This document shows, piece after piece, positions 1-11,999 of a DNA stretch of 64,000 nucleotides. How positions within the stretch are numbered: the stretch's first letter is position 1; the number at the start of each line of letters is the position of its first letter. A program made the position numbers and the translations under genes. The DNA is from Pomacea canaliculata (taxonomy: Eukaryota; Mollusca; Gastropoda; Architaenioglossa; Ampullariidae). Under the pieces are notes generated by a model. That model saw only the letters and a program-made list of their open reading frames with translations. It made no database searches and was not told where the DNA came from. Where the stretch lies: the NCBI RefSeq assembly GCF_003073045.1, contig NC_037592.1, positions 10,134,007-10,198,006 of the forward strand, written 5' to 3'.

Positions 1-1996
1 ACAAGCTCACAGGATGATCCGCACCCAGCTCGGACTGATGTTTGTTGTCTTGGAGACATCCTTCCCAAGGGTCCAGTGACATGCCCTGTGGGACTTTATA
101 TAGCTTAGGAGAGTTGCTGTTGCTTTGTTTATATAAACCATCTATCCTAAGAACACTGTGAGCTTCTGCCAACAATAGTGAATGCTCACTTTCCTTGTTC
201 TGTTCAGAGGTGACCTGAGCATGTGCAGCAGAACACCTGTGATCCCTGTCTGACCACATCAAGGCTCCATGTCCATCATCACCACCTATGACAACCTTTG
301 AAGATACAGTGGTACTCATATTCAGATGTGGACTTTTTTCAGCATCAGCTTCCTGTTGCTCATCCATGGTTCTTTCTGTCAACTCCTCTGAAATCATTAC
401 CTCGTCACCTTTTATTGTATCCCATAAATTCAGAAACCCTTTGTCATTCTGTGAAGTGACAAATACTACTGATTCCTCTTCAGTGGTGTTATGATGAACA
501 CAAAAAGTGTTGGCACTGTTCTGACCAATGTTTTCCTGCATGGTGGTTTTCCCAGTTGGTGAGGTAGACACATATGAACTTTCTCTTATGTTTAGTTCAT
601 CAGTATTTTGTGAGTCTTCAAAACATGTGTGACTGAGCTCAACAGGAAATGGAAGACTAGACTGTTGAGCTGAAGTTACCTGTGCACAGTCAATACTAGT
701 TGATGAAGTAGCTGAATCAGAATACCGCTGGTTATCGGTACCAATAGTCTGGGCAGCAGACACACTCTGTGACTCGCACATTCCTACTATATTTTCATCC
801 TCTTCACTACATTCATCACAAAACACTGACTTCTGTAAACCAGCTTCCTTGTCTTTTTGAAGAAAATTCTGGATGAGATCTTTTCTTAAAACACAATTTG
901 CTCCCCTGATTTCCTTGCAAGAAGACTTCTCACATACATGTGACACATCTGCATTATGTGCAGGAGTCCAGGCTGTGTTCAACATGGATTTCTCTGTTTC
1001 TGTGGGTATCACTAATGTGCATGGCTCAGCAACATGAGACAAGGCACTTGTTTTATCTCTAGGTTCAGAGGATCTGTCTCTGTTCATTCCTAAATCTCTC
1101 AAAGCAACAGCTAATTTCTGCTGGGCTGTCTTAAAGACTTCATCCATGTTATCTGCAAAATTCATGCCATTCTGTTGAATGCCAAGGCTGCTAGATCCAG
1201 CAGCAGCACCAACTGTTGAATTTCCATCACTGTTTGAGCCATTAGTCCTGCCATCACTAGATTCATTAAGCAGACTGTCCATGCTAGCAGTCAAGATCGA
1301 ACCGTAGCCGCTGGAGCTGACTGGGGTGACAGGCGAGGTCAAACCAACGTTCCTCCAGGGGCACGTCTCACATCTCTGACAGCTGCAGCTGGAGGAGGGC
1401 GTGCTGCACTCCTCATTTATTGGCGAAAGCAGCGTTTGATTCGACGTCGCAGGCAACAAGTCGAGTGGGTCTTCCTGCGAGTCTGTCCTTGGCACGAGGC
1501 TAACGGGCGACAAGAAGCTCACCCGACTCATCGCACCCCACTCATCCTTTGTATCGTTGGCAAGACTTCCTTTGAACGTCCCTCCGGAGAGGGGATGCAG
1601 GTCAAGAACGGCCTGGTTGCGTGACCACGTGACTTCCGGTGATGGCGTCTGACCGGAAGTGGTGGTGCCGTCATTGGCTCCTGCCGTCAGCACGTGCACC
1701 ACACGGTGCCTTGACTCCTCCCAGGGCTGCGCCAGCAAGCGGGCCCGCCCAAGCTGGATCTCCATCCGCCGCAACCGTTGCTCGTGAGCTTTCGTGCCGT
1801 TCATGACAAACGCTTGCCGCCGCCTCCTGACCTCTTCACCTCCCACCTCCTGAGCACCGTTGGCGCTGACTGCGCTCTCCATACTGCCGTTGCTGTTGTT
1901 GTGACCCACCTCCGTCATCCTCGACTGCGGATTTTGCGCGGTACCGTCTCCACCTGTCTCCACCTCCTCGTGCGCATTGCGCAATGCTCCAGGCAT
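1..1996 (-). CDS. Large coding exon of an unrecognised Ser/Thr-rich protein, truncated by window edge
   Basis: One minus-strand frame is open from 2242 down to position 1, nearly 750 codons without a stop, far beyond chance. I do not recognise the family. Candidate starts are Met at 1996 (weak context) and Met at 1918 (MTEVGHNN, A at -3, better context). The frame also stays open up to 2242, so a spliced-in upstream exon with acceptor near 2203-2212 is possible. Going N to C there is an Asn/Gly/Glu-rich start, a basic RRRR segment near 1830, a short helical stretch (EQRLRRMEIQLGRAR, about 1780-1740), a Cys cluster (SCSCQRCETC, about 1400-1360), a Gly/Ser patch (SSSGYGS, about 1315), then an acidic Ser/Thr-rich tail. 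Short motifs DPLDLLP (1472-1451) and DPW (73-65) resemble clathrin/AP-2 ligands but could be chance. No signal peptide or membrane segment is visible. No frameshift was found in this exon. Confidence 0.8.
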   Translation of the reverse strand, partial: MPGALRNAHEEVETGGDGTAQNPQSRMTEVGHNNSNGSMESAVSANGAQEVGGEEVRRRRQAFVMNGTKAHEQRLRRMEIQLGRARLLAQPWEESRHRVVHVLTAGANDGTTTSGQTPSPEVTWSRNQAVLDLHPLSGGTFKGSLANDTKDEWGAMSRVSFLSPVSLVPRTDSQEDPLDLLPATSNQTLLSPINEECSTPSSSCSCQRCETCPWRNVGLTSPVTPVSSSGYGSILTASMDSLLNESSDGRTNGSNSDGNSTVGAAAGSSSLGIQQNGMNFADNMDEVFKTAQQKLAVALRDLGMNRDRSSEPRDKTSALSHVAEPCTLVIPTETEKSMLNTAWTPAHNADVSHVCEKSSCKEIRGANCVLRKDLIQNFLQKDKEAGLQKSVFCDECSEEDENIVGMCESQSVSAAQTIGTDNQRYSDSATSSTSIDCAQVTSAQQSSLPFPVELSHTCFEDSQNTDELNIRESSYVSTSPTGKTTMQENIGQNSANTFCVHHNTTEEESVVFVTSQNDKGFLNLWDTIKGDEVMISEELTERTMDEQQEADAEKSPHLNMSTTVSSKVVIGGDDGHGALMWSDRDHRCSAAHAQVTSEQNKESEHSLLLAEAHSVLRIDGLYKQSNSNSPKLYKVPQGMSLDPWEGCLQDNKHQSELGADHPVSL

Positions 1997-2242
1997 AGAC
2001 ACAAGATTGACCGATTCCTCGCCGGACCTCACCAGCACGTTTCTCTTGAGGGTGCCCTTTGCCCCCTCTACATTCCTGAACCCACGACTAGAGACAACTA
2101 TCACATGTTTCCTCGCACAGAAATATGCTGAATCGTGCCTGTTCGTAGGGTTATAGGTTTCTGGCAAAACACTGAAGATATTTGTATGCTCTGTGGATCC
2201 TCTCTGGGATATCTTGAGAGCATGCAGCAATGCTGCTCTTGG
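1997..2242 (-). other. Open extension upstream of the first Met, 5'UTR or further coding
   Basis: The reading frame of the left-hand exon continues for 82 more codons to an in-frame stop at 2245-2243. The translated text (for example SAYFCARKHVIVVSS) matches nothing I know. AG acceptors that keep frame with a phase-0 donor occur at about 2212 and 2203. The high CpG content fits either a CpG-rich promoter-proximal 5'UTR or the start of a spliced exon, and the sequence alone does not decide. Confidence 0.35.
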
Positions 2243-5200
2243 TCAGTCGTGAGCTCGCCTGAGGTATGTGCTGCAGCAACCACTGAAGCACAGCTGTAAC
2301 CCCCCAGACTCCACTGCTGGAAGATAAGCCTTGCTGGCAGGGGGTGATAAGTCGCGGGTCTGTCGTCACGATGTTGATACAGACTGGTGCAGGAACTAGC
2401 ACTGATCAGTTACTACTGACAGTCGGCTCGAGGCCCTGTGGACAAGCAAATGTTTGGGACTGTCAGAAACATCTCAGACATGCTGAGAGAGAGAGAAAAA
2501 GTGTGTTTTTGCGAAAGACAAAAAATAAAATGAAAAAAAGGCATGTGTCGGCTTGACAGAGAGAGAGAAGGGGAGGGGAAGAGAAAAGATGTGAAGTTTT
2601 CCGACCGACTGTATACACCCCCTACCCCCGTCTTCCCCCCCCCCCAAAGGCAAATTCTCAGATCGGGTCAGTCTGGGAGAATGCGGCAAGCACATGCGTT
2701 TGTGCATCGGCCTACTTGAGACAGAGGGTGCGACTGAAGCTGGATGGCGACCCTAGCGTGTGCTGTTTACTGGTAAACCTCTTCACAGCTACGCCAAACT
2801 TGCTCCCGGCCGCCAAATTTGCCCCAAAATGAAAACAAACGGAAGCAGCATAGGACTCAATTCATCTTTGTAAACAAAGCGCGGAGTTTGGATTTCTCTC
2901 TGGGTTTTGTTTTCTCTTGGGTGCAAGGACACCATGCTAACGCCTGGGGCGACGTAAACCTTGGCATCTGTGTGCGTGCAGACAAGAACACAACGGAGAT
3001 TGTTTTCTCGAACTTTATGCGTCCCTGCTCCGAGAAAGTACAAAAGGAGAATAAAAGAGAGTTTAAGAACTACCCCCAAAAAAAAAAAAATAAAGTGCGA
3101 CATTCCGACAAATGTTCTGACTGACGTAACTGCCTTCCCCGAGTCACACTTCCTTTCGACGGACTGTAAACAAAACGAAGTTTCCTTTGCCTTCAAGCAA
3201 GATGAAATTTATTCTCTCTGGTCGTAATTTATTGCGAATAATATAACACTTCACTCTTCCATAGCTCGCTTCTACTTTGTTATTCCTAATAATTTATTCC
3301 CTCCCTCCCTAACCAGGAATTTTAAGCACCTCGTCGCCAGCAGACCACAACCATCGCAAGATCAGCAAGACGTCGCAGCATGCCGCCGCCTGTTTGCATG
3401 ACAACGTCGCCAAGCTTCCCCACCAGCTGCACGCCAGCTGTCCACTAAGCTGCCAGCCTCCCCTACCCAGCTGTCTCGTGGTCCACGATGGTTCCGCCGC
3501 GCATGGCTTCACACTTCACGCTTCGTGACGCGGTCATCAGCCACAACTGATTAAAGCTGGCTACCTGATCTCAGGTAAGGCACGGTCAGTCTTAGTCCAA
3601 CACACCTGTCCTGTACCCTGAACGGTTTTGACGCAGTTTCCATTAACAACTTCCCATTTGCTTTTCTCGTGCACACACATTTCTAATTTTAAATACTGTT
3701 AAGCCTTATGTCTAGTTAGATCATCCGTTTTATAAGCGTACATAATAATCCGTTGTCCGGTGCAGGTCACAGCACAACGTTTAGAGCTTTTAAAAACTGT
3801 TTTAAATAAGCCAGACTTTCGTTCCGGTCAGCGCAGTTTTTCGTATCCACTTGTATAGCGCGGTTATGCCTGGCATAAAGATAATTTTTGTAATCCGTTT
3901 CTAAATCTGCTTTTTATTATTTAAAAAAAAACATGTTGTGTAAGTAGTCTCTGGAGGCAGGGGAGAACGGCGGGTGGGAGGGGTGGGGTGGCGTTGTGAT
4001 TAAATGTGACCGCAGATCCTACAGAACTACAAATGGCATAGACACGACGAAATTCGAAACATTCACCGCCTCTGTTGTTTTTAAAAGAAGCAAACAGTGA
4101 AAGAAATACCGGTGCATTGTGCAATGGTGGAAGCCTTCTGGAAAGAGGGGGCAGAAATGGGGTAGATACCGGCAGCAGGAAGCCTGTCCAGACGGACACG
4201 ACGATGTCTTCCTCACAAATCTCCAATCCCTCGTCAGCGTTCGTCTTTTTTTTCCCCTACGTTTTCTGTGTAGTTTACCGCGTTATCTCCAACAGCCACA
4301 AGCTCGCTTTTGCACCCGACAAACAGGACAACGGCCTCAAGAAACCGGCCGATCACGCGTGTAGTGATATCCCTGTACACACACACACAGAGGACCTTGC
4401 TCCCGTACAATCTGTACTCCTACAGGTATACTCACAGGTATGTGCGCACTAACACCTCACTCACTACACGGTGGTGTAGCTTACGTCGCCAACGAGCCTA
4501 AGTACCTGCCACCTTTACGTCAAAGAAGCTTATTTACACAGCAGGGGACTCTGCGGCGTAACGCCCGTCGTTAAAGTCTTGCCAGCCCCCATCCCAGAGG
4601 TGCAAGGCAAAATGTCAGTCGCCTGTGTCCCTGCTGCTGACGCATCTCACGCGCTTGCATCACTGGGGAGAGGGCAGTGGGAGGCATGAATGGTGGAGAA
4701 TTCGGGAACGAGTCTGTCCAGGCGTGAGATGATAGGCTAGGTCATATGTGTAAACAATACGATGTTGCCGAGCAACTAGCCACAGAAACGTGTGTGTGGA
4801 ATGGCATGGGTTATCGTTCTGGGGAGGATGCGGCTTTACTGAGTGTCTGACGGGTGTCTGTCCTTATAATCACTAAATATCAGCACTACATATTCTGTCC
4901 GTGATGATGACGTGATCAGCGAGACGATCGGTTCCCTAAGCATGATGCTACCCTATCTTCTGACGATGCGGGCAATCGCTACGAGTCTGGCAATGACACC
5001 CGAACATCAGACCCCTCCGCCCAATCTTCATGTGGCATACGACACGCGTAAACTTCAGCGCGAGGGCTTGGATGCTGTTCTTATCACCGACTTCTTCTGC
5101 TGAACCCGAACACACGAACCGTGTGGGACGATCGTGGCTTCTGATGACGTCTACAGCGAGACGGACGTCCAACCGTCAACATCCTGATCCGACAATTGGC

Positions 5201-5366
5201 GAGGTCTCACGCGCTAAAAGGACATACAGGGTCACCAACGGGTGATGGGATGACTCTTTTATGTCTTTTATGTCCACCATCCAGACAAGAACAATGTCTC
5301 CAAGATGCACAAAGTACGGGCTATGCCCACAACCCCACCCACCCTAATAACGAGCAATATGATTTA

Positions 5367-5428
5367 CTCCCGCCTACAGAACTAGCAGGTTGACCCACTC
5401 CTGCCCACAAGACTAGCAGGTTGATCCA
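5367..5428. repeat. Two tandem 31-bp units
   Basis: Two adjacent 31-base copies, 5367-5397 and 5398-5428, share the core CTAGCAGGTTGA and differ at only a few positions. This is a small recent tandem duplication with no coding context. Confidence 0.75.
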
Positions 5429-8400
5429 CACGACCGTGACCAGTGGACAGGTAGACCCATGTAGTTCAATAGCCGTGAGCCCCAACATCATCTCCAACCC
5501 TCCCGTCGGGCGGTACTCGCGAGTCGGGAGAGAGGTTGGGGATAGGGCGAAGAATGCACAGAATATATTAAGTTTATAGCTGTCACAAGAATTAATGTGC
5601 TATAAACATTCTCTTATACACAACACAGCCCCTCCCTGTGAAATGTATCTTTCAAACAATCTTGTATTGTAATCTATTTGTGAACATCGTTTGCTCTGAG
5701 TACCACTACCCGAAAACATGCGAAGCACAGAACTCGTGAACTTCATCAGACTTATTTCATAAGTACGGAACTCTCGTGAGGTGTGCTTCCCTAACTGATA
5801 CTGGCAAATGAAGCTGCTTGGCAATCTAACCACGGCTGAAGATCAGAAATAAAAAGTATGAGGATTTATCATCACCCGAGTACGATAACCTCCAGCACAG
5901 TCTACTTTGCTCACTCACCTCAGAAAACAGCTCAGTCTAGCGCTCATTCAACAGCAAAAGCTTGAAAACTCGGCCAGCGAAGGACCACAAACTTTCCGAA
6001 GCAGAAGGGAGAAGGGTGTTAGGTGAGGGAGCTTGGTCAGACAGCCTCCAAGACCAGCCACCAGACGTCACTGTGGACTTGCCGACAGTAACCAATAACG
6101 CCTCTTGTGTGTAGGAGGGGTGGGTGGAGCAACGGTGGGGGAGAGGGGAACTGAGATGTTTATACTGCTGGTCAATAGAGGAGCCAGCTGTTCCCAGCAT
6201 CCAACGCGCCTTTTACTGGTCGGCCCACGCAATAACGTCCAACCAACCTCCCAGATGGGCCGTTCGTTTGTCAACAAGCCGCCTGTTACCGGCGAAATCC
6301 GATTACCCGGGTCCTGCTGCCTTTAAGTAAGATCAATGTAGGTCAGTTGTCGGATGCATAATCTCCAATCGACAAGTCCACCTCCCTGTTTGTACGTGCG
6401 AGTCTATGTTGTGCACCTGACCCCAGGCTCCACCACAGCTGGATGTTCTTGGCCGCCATAAGTCAGATTTATTAGCCAGAAAATCTGGGGCCTTATCCCC
6501 ACGACTGGCTTTTATCCGGTGCGAAGGTTGTTTTGCATGGGAACAGACTATGTTCTATGTCTACATTTTTCTTCTGGAGCACATCGCGAGAGATTTCAAC
6601 ATCTGTATTAGTCGGCTACTGCCTGATATCGCTTTATGGGGGGTAGTCTATATTTTGCACTTCAATGTTGTTATTATATTATACTAGCAAATACTCATTT
6701 CAGAATTGTCTCTTTTAAAATGACCTCCATGACCTCCCATAAACAAGGAGTGATGGTTTTTCAGTTACACTCTTACTTGTGCAACATGCCGGGAGTTTAT
6801 GGTCGACTCTACTTACTCAGCTAAAAACTCGGCTAAGGTCAGTTAGTGATGCGCCATAAATTATGTACCGTTTCCTAAAGCATAGGGAAGAGTAGGGGGA
6901 GAGGGGTACAGAAGAAGCGCCTGTCGTCCGATAAGTTGCCCTTGCTGATGAGAAATGTGCAAACATCTACAGCTGCGACTGAAGCGCGCGACGGACACGT
7001 TCAAGGGAGTCGGTTGACGTTAGAGACAGCCGCGAACCCATTGTTGTCCTCGCTCCACGTGTCGAGGAAGAGAGGGGTGGTATTCAGTAAGGCCCTTATT
7101 AACCGCAATTGTTTAAGAATTATGAGATTGAATAAACTTGGGGCATATAGTCACGCATTGACAACTTGTCGATAGAAAGACCGTTGAGCCAGCGTCACAT
7201 TATCCGATGCCCACATACCCACACACACACTGCCGTAGCCTCATATTCCCGTTGCCCACATAGCTGCTGGACACACTAAAGCTGCGGTGTATTGCAACGT
7301 GCGAATCGCTCCTATTCCGTGCAATCCTTGAACACTGCAACGTGTAAGCCGACCTTTATTGCAGCGTGTGAGTCGTCCTTTAGCTCTGGTCTTGGTGCGA
7401 GGTGTCTTCTCAGCTGTGCTTTCCACTGATTATCTCAACAGATTAGTCGGCACGCAGTGTGCTGAGGAGTCAGCTGACTGCCTCACGTATTATTAAAGTG
7501 ATGCTGGGTGTAATTAACCTCCATCTAATATAAACAATTGTGCGGATTCTTATCTTGCACACCTGATGCAAGAAGCCGCCCCACCCCTACAACGGTGACA
7601 TTTTCAGTCACAATCATCTTCATGCAATACTCAAATTTTCAGTATCTGCCATCAAAACTTTTTTTTTCCGGTAAATCAAAGGCCTCACTAATGCAGTACT
7701 CAATGTTCCTTCACACATACACAGAATGCGACAGGATTTTAGCAGTCAGCGCAGACACACAAACCTACTCCCTTAGTAGCTTGAACAAAAGGCTACCTCC
7801 TCTTCACAAGAGGCGATGAATGCATTGCATGCCATAAAGTCGGTGACCCCTTACCCCAACTGTTGCAACATGAAACCACCCTGATTTTATTGAGCAGCCA
7901 GTCATAAACTTTAAAGCGGTGAGCACAGTGTAGATAACACTGTACATTCTGGTTACTGTCGCATGAAGCTCACCCAAAGCTTTACACAAAAATGCGACAA
8001 ACGAAATTTCCCGATGTGTCCACAGTACATCAGGTTCATCAACCTTGACTTGTGTTTCTAGGTCGTTATCAGTTAACCTTGGGGTATAGTAAAGCCACAA
8101 GACAAAAATATGTAACGCAAGCCAGAAACTGTTATTCTGAGATTCGTACACAACAGCATTTCAAAGCAAAAGCTATTTCACTCGTACATCAACATCACAG
8201 GAATAGAAATCGTTTGCTGTTAGATTCAAGTCAGTTTTTTTTTTACTTCAAAGCTGCACTACAACCACCCAACACTTGTTATCTCTTTTCTGATGCTATC
8301 TCACAAGATCTGCAGCTAAAGCAAAACTTATTGTATTAAGTCACGTACTCTTTGATGTCCACATGAAAGTTTGAGAGACACACCTTAGTCAGCAGACGGT

Positions 8401-10693
8401 GACCCGCAGTTTCGTTCCAATCTCAAGACACCATCGCCACTAGTTGTACCACGTGTTCCACCTCACGTCGATTGTTCCGAACTATTATTAATTTGTAAGT
8501 TACCTTTGCTCACTACAAAGAACGGTCTGTGGCGGTATTGTTTCGCGAGAGGTATACAGGCCTGACGAGAGGGGGGGACAGGGGGGTCTGGGGTACCCGG
8601 GCCCGCGGCTGTCAAGGGGGCCCGGCCTTGGTCAGTGGATTTTTTTCTTCTTCTTCTCCTTTTCTTTTTCTTTTAAAGAAAGGTCTAAGGACAGAACAAA
8701 TAATTTACGATTACAAGTACAAGGGGCCCGGAGAGGTCGTCTGTCCCGGGGCCCGGGCTGGCTCTCGGCGGCCCTGGAGGTATACAACCACAACCACACA
8801 CCATGACTGCCATTCAAACAACCTCGTACCTTCTTTTCGCGGGCCTGTCTTCGGTTGCTGAGCGTGACCCCTCCCCCCAAAAAAAAGTCACCAAAAGGGG
8901 TAGCGACAGTCTGGGTATCAGCTTTCACCACTTTAAGGGTGGGAGGTAGGGGTGGGTTCTCAGGCATGCAGCTGCGGCGTGTACCTGTCCCACACCCGTA
9001 CCTGTCGAGACCTTGGGTATCCACAAGTCCCGTGACGGTGACGTAATCGTTCATGTACTGACGCTCGTTTGTCCACTGACAGGCTTTTCTCGTCAGTCCA
9101 CCTCGTGGTCAGCAGATGGAAAGCCCAACTCACCTTTCACATCCAAAGCCGTTCGTTTGATGCTCACGTGAACATGATTTCAGCGAAATCTTCAGGCTCC
9201 TGGTTTTATTCACTCTTACTCCACTTTACATCCTCTCCTGGGAAGTGAAGTATCGAATCACGTGCAGGCCGAGAGGTGTACGGGAAAGGAAAAACAGTAT
9301 CAGTAGTTCTGTCAGGTAGCGTTGACTACCAGCCCTCGCCAGGAGCACAACAAAGGCCAGTGATGGCACGCGCGTTGTTCTCTAGTAGACGCAAGGCCGC
9401 CAGAATCATCAAGCATGCCGCAAAGGATCTGAAGGCCGCGCGCGACCTTCGAACCAACAAGCCTTCCTCACCTGGAATTTCTAGGTCTCGGCCCGCTATC
9501 GCTGCCGGCCGGCCGGTCGGTCTTTTTTTTTTTTCTCTCCTTGCCACTTCAGTTCTGACGCAGCGCCACGCGCATGACAACGGAGAGCGGCGGGTGGGAG
9601 GAGCGGTGCGAGGAAGGGGACGGACACAGGTAGAGCGTTACGCTCGCTTGAGCCGTTGTATCGTCACCTTGGAAACTCTGACGGGGGGTGGGGGTGGGGG
9701 AAGTAGGGAAGGGGGGGACAGCAAGGGAGGCGCGACAACTATGAGCCACGCTTGAAGTGCGCGCGCTTTGTCGATGACGTCACAGCCGACCAGTTCTTTG
9801 CCGGACGATCGCAGCTGCTGACCACGTAGCACGACCTGTAGTTCCCACACCCACACATTCCCCCCAACATCAAAAGGATCTATGCGACAGACTACTACTA
9901 CACTGCTTCGTGTGTGTGTGTGGAATTACCGTGTTCTGCCTACATGTCCTCTCATGACCCGGAACAACACGTGCGAGTAGGTGACTATTCTCATGTGGAT
10001 AGAGTGATGAGTTGTCCCCACTTCCATCCCTTACCCTCCCTAGCATTAGTAGGTTGCATGTGCACACCATGTTTTGATTCAGACGTCCGTAAAGACAAGG
10101 TCACCCTGCCCTGGTCTGTGGTTTCGAGTTACAAACAATTTGCAGGTCACGACGGTCGAGCACCTCGTTTGCCTTTCACCGTAACAGATCCTCTGATGAC
10201 GCCTTGTGCTGAACCTTTGTTTCCTCGTATCACCACGTTTTGTCGCTGATGGATCTGAGATTCCTTGGATCATAAACACGCTAACAGCCACATTACTTTT
10301 TTTTAAAAAAGGGAAGTGGGGTAGGGGAGCGGCCAGTACGTAGAGGTAAAACCCTAATAGGTCACCACTGCAGTTTAGACGGTCTTTGAGAGACTTTAGG
10401 TTGACACTGCACGCACACATATGTGCAACACATCCATGCATACTCTACTATTACCATACCTACCGCCACGTGATTTTCGAAATGCGATTAAAGTGAGATT
10501 TGAAGTTTCAATAAGCTTTAGAGTTCAATACAACATGCAACTTAGTGCTCACAAACTGTCGCCACAATTTCTACAAATATAGATCGCACTAGTACAACGA
10601 TGCTTTTAAGAACCAGTATTTGTGAGATCTTGTACAAGATGATACGTGCACCGCCCGTTTGCTGTTTGCACCTACCCGTGTACACGTCAGGCG

Positions 10694-10734
10694 GTTGTCT
10701 CCCTTACACCGTTAAGCACGAGATGGGAGACAAC
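10694..10734. repeat. Perfect 10-bp inverted repeat with 21-nt loop, followed by TTTT
   Basis: GTTGTCTCCC at 10694-10703 is the exact reverse complement of GGGAGACAAC at 10725-10734, and TTTT follows directly on the plus strand. An RNA from the plus strand would fold into a stem-loop resembling a small-RNA 3' end, but no Pol III promoter or known small RNA was recognised upstream. Confidence 0.5.
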
Positions 10735-11999
10735 TTTTAGCTCGCGTGTCCGCTCAGTCTAACTCCGTCAGAAAAACCATCATTAACAGCTGGAAGTTGT
10801 ATTATTTTGTCTTTTACTACTACTACTTCTTTTCGAGATGAGAGAGAGATGGAAAAAAACACGTTAAGTTAGTAGACGAAACGATTCCTCTCCTAAAATA
10901 AAAAAAAAAAATGTCAAAACCAAACGTTCCGCATGACAATGGACAAAGGAAGCCTGAGCGATGCAGGCGAGATGACATCTTTGTTCTGACTCACAAAAGG
11001 AGGTTAGACAAAATGAATGTCAGAGCTTACCTATGCACACCATTCGATACACTAGGACCATGTACATCTCCCCCCCTACCGTCCTGGCACCGCTCCTACA
11101 AGACTGGTGACGTGCGCGTGGCGGCCTCGGTCTCACGCGCTGCAGTGACGTGCGCTCACGAACCTCACGCGCTAAAGATTTCTAGCGATCGATAACTCCG
11201 TTATGGACTGGCAAACAAAGGCAATCAGTGTGTGTGTGTGCGCGCACGCTTGACACAAAGAGAGAGAGAGAACGTACTCATGTGCGGGTGAGGATTCAAG
11301 CATAAGCAAAGTTTAATTTTTTTTTTTTTAAGTGACGGCCATCTCTCAACTGCATTGAGTGTCCCGTGCTAGGTTCGGCTGCTTGTGACAAACACATGAC
11401 ATCGGGTAAACAGTGCTAATGTCTGTGTGGTTTTCATTCCCAGGCGACAGCCTCACTGAAACCCTATCTGAGCCCGGGAACTAGCTAGTATGAGAATTAA
11501 CTGACCGAGTCTTTGCACCTTCTGATCAAATATTACTCACAGGGAATATATAACTCGTTTATCACGTGCACACACACAGCAGTACAACTGTAGCCTAGCA
11601 TCAGAGAGAAACCGAGAGAGAAGGGAGAGAAAGAGAGTGGATCGTTGACCAACAATGATGACAAATGCACAGTTTTCTAGCATTGTGACTCACGCTTTTG
11701 TGATGCACCAACACAGTTTAATGGGGGTGGAGCAGACGAGGGAGGAGAGAGGGTGGTAGAAGCCGGGTGTCAATGTGGTGGACGGGTAGGGAAGTAGTTA
11801 TTGATCAAGTGTCGTGTTGATGATGCCACACCCGGCATCTTGCACACAATTATATGCTGAGAGAAAAGGGATTATACAGTGTGTAGCAGACAAGAGATTG
11901 ATGTGGAGAGATTGGGTTAATATACACACCTGACTGTACAAGGCCGCCTCCTCTAGTCGCCTGTCCGCCTCTCCGCAAGGTCATCTGACCAGCACGAAT

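Larger units (their letters stand above)
2243..11999. other. Gene-free CpG-rich stretch
   Basis: I see no supportable gene here. Open frames in this stretch (for example 9276-9755 plus, 8632-9054 minus) are composed of low-complexity Gly/Arg or Lys runs and have no conserved motif. It contains CA/GT and GA microsatellites, poly-C and poly-A tracts, CACGTG boxes, a 31-bp duplication at 5367 and an inverted repeat at 10694. It may hold the promoter of the left-hand gene just above 2.2 kb. Confidence 0.5.

Noticed and set aside
8632-9054. 140-codon minus-strand open frame ending in a Lys/Glu run
   Set aside because: The C-terminal KEKEKEKKKKK comes from a CTT/TTC microsatellite and the rest is Pro/Arg/Thr-rich without a domain.
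9276-9755. 159-codon plus-strand open frame
   Set aside because: Its residues come from simple-sequence DNA (Gly, Arg and Phe runs), it has no conserved motif, and the overlapping frames are equally open in this CpG-rich stretch.
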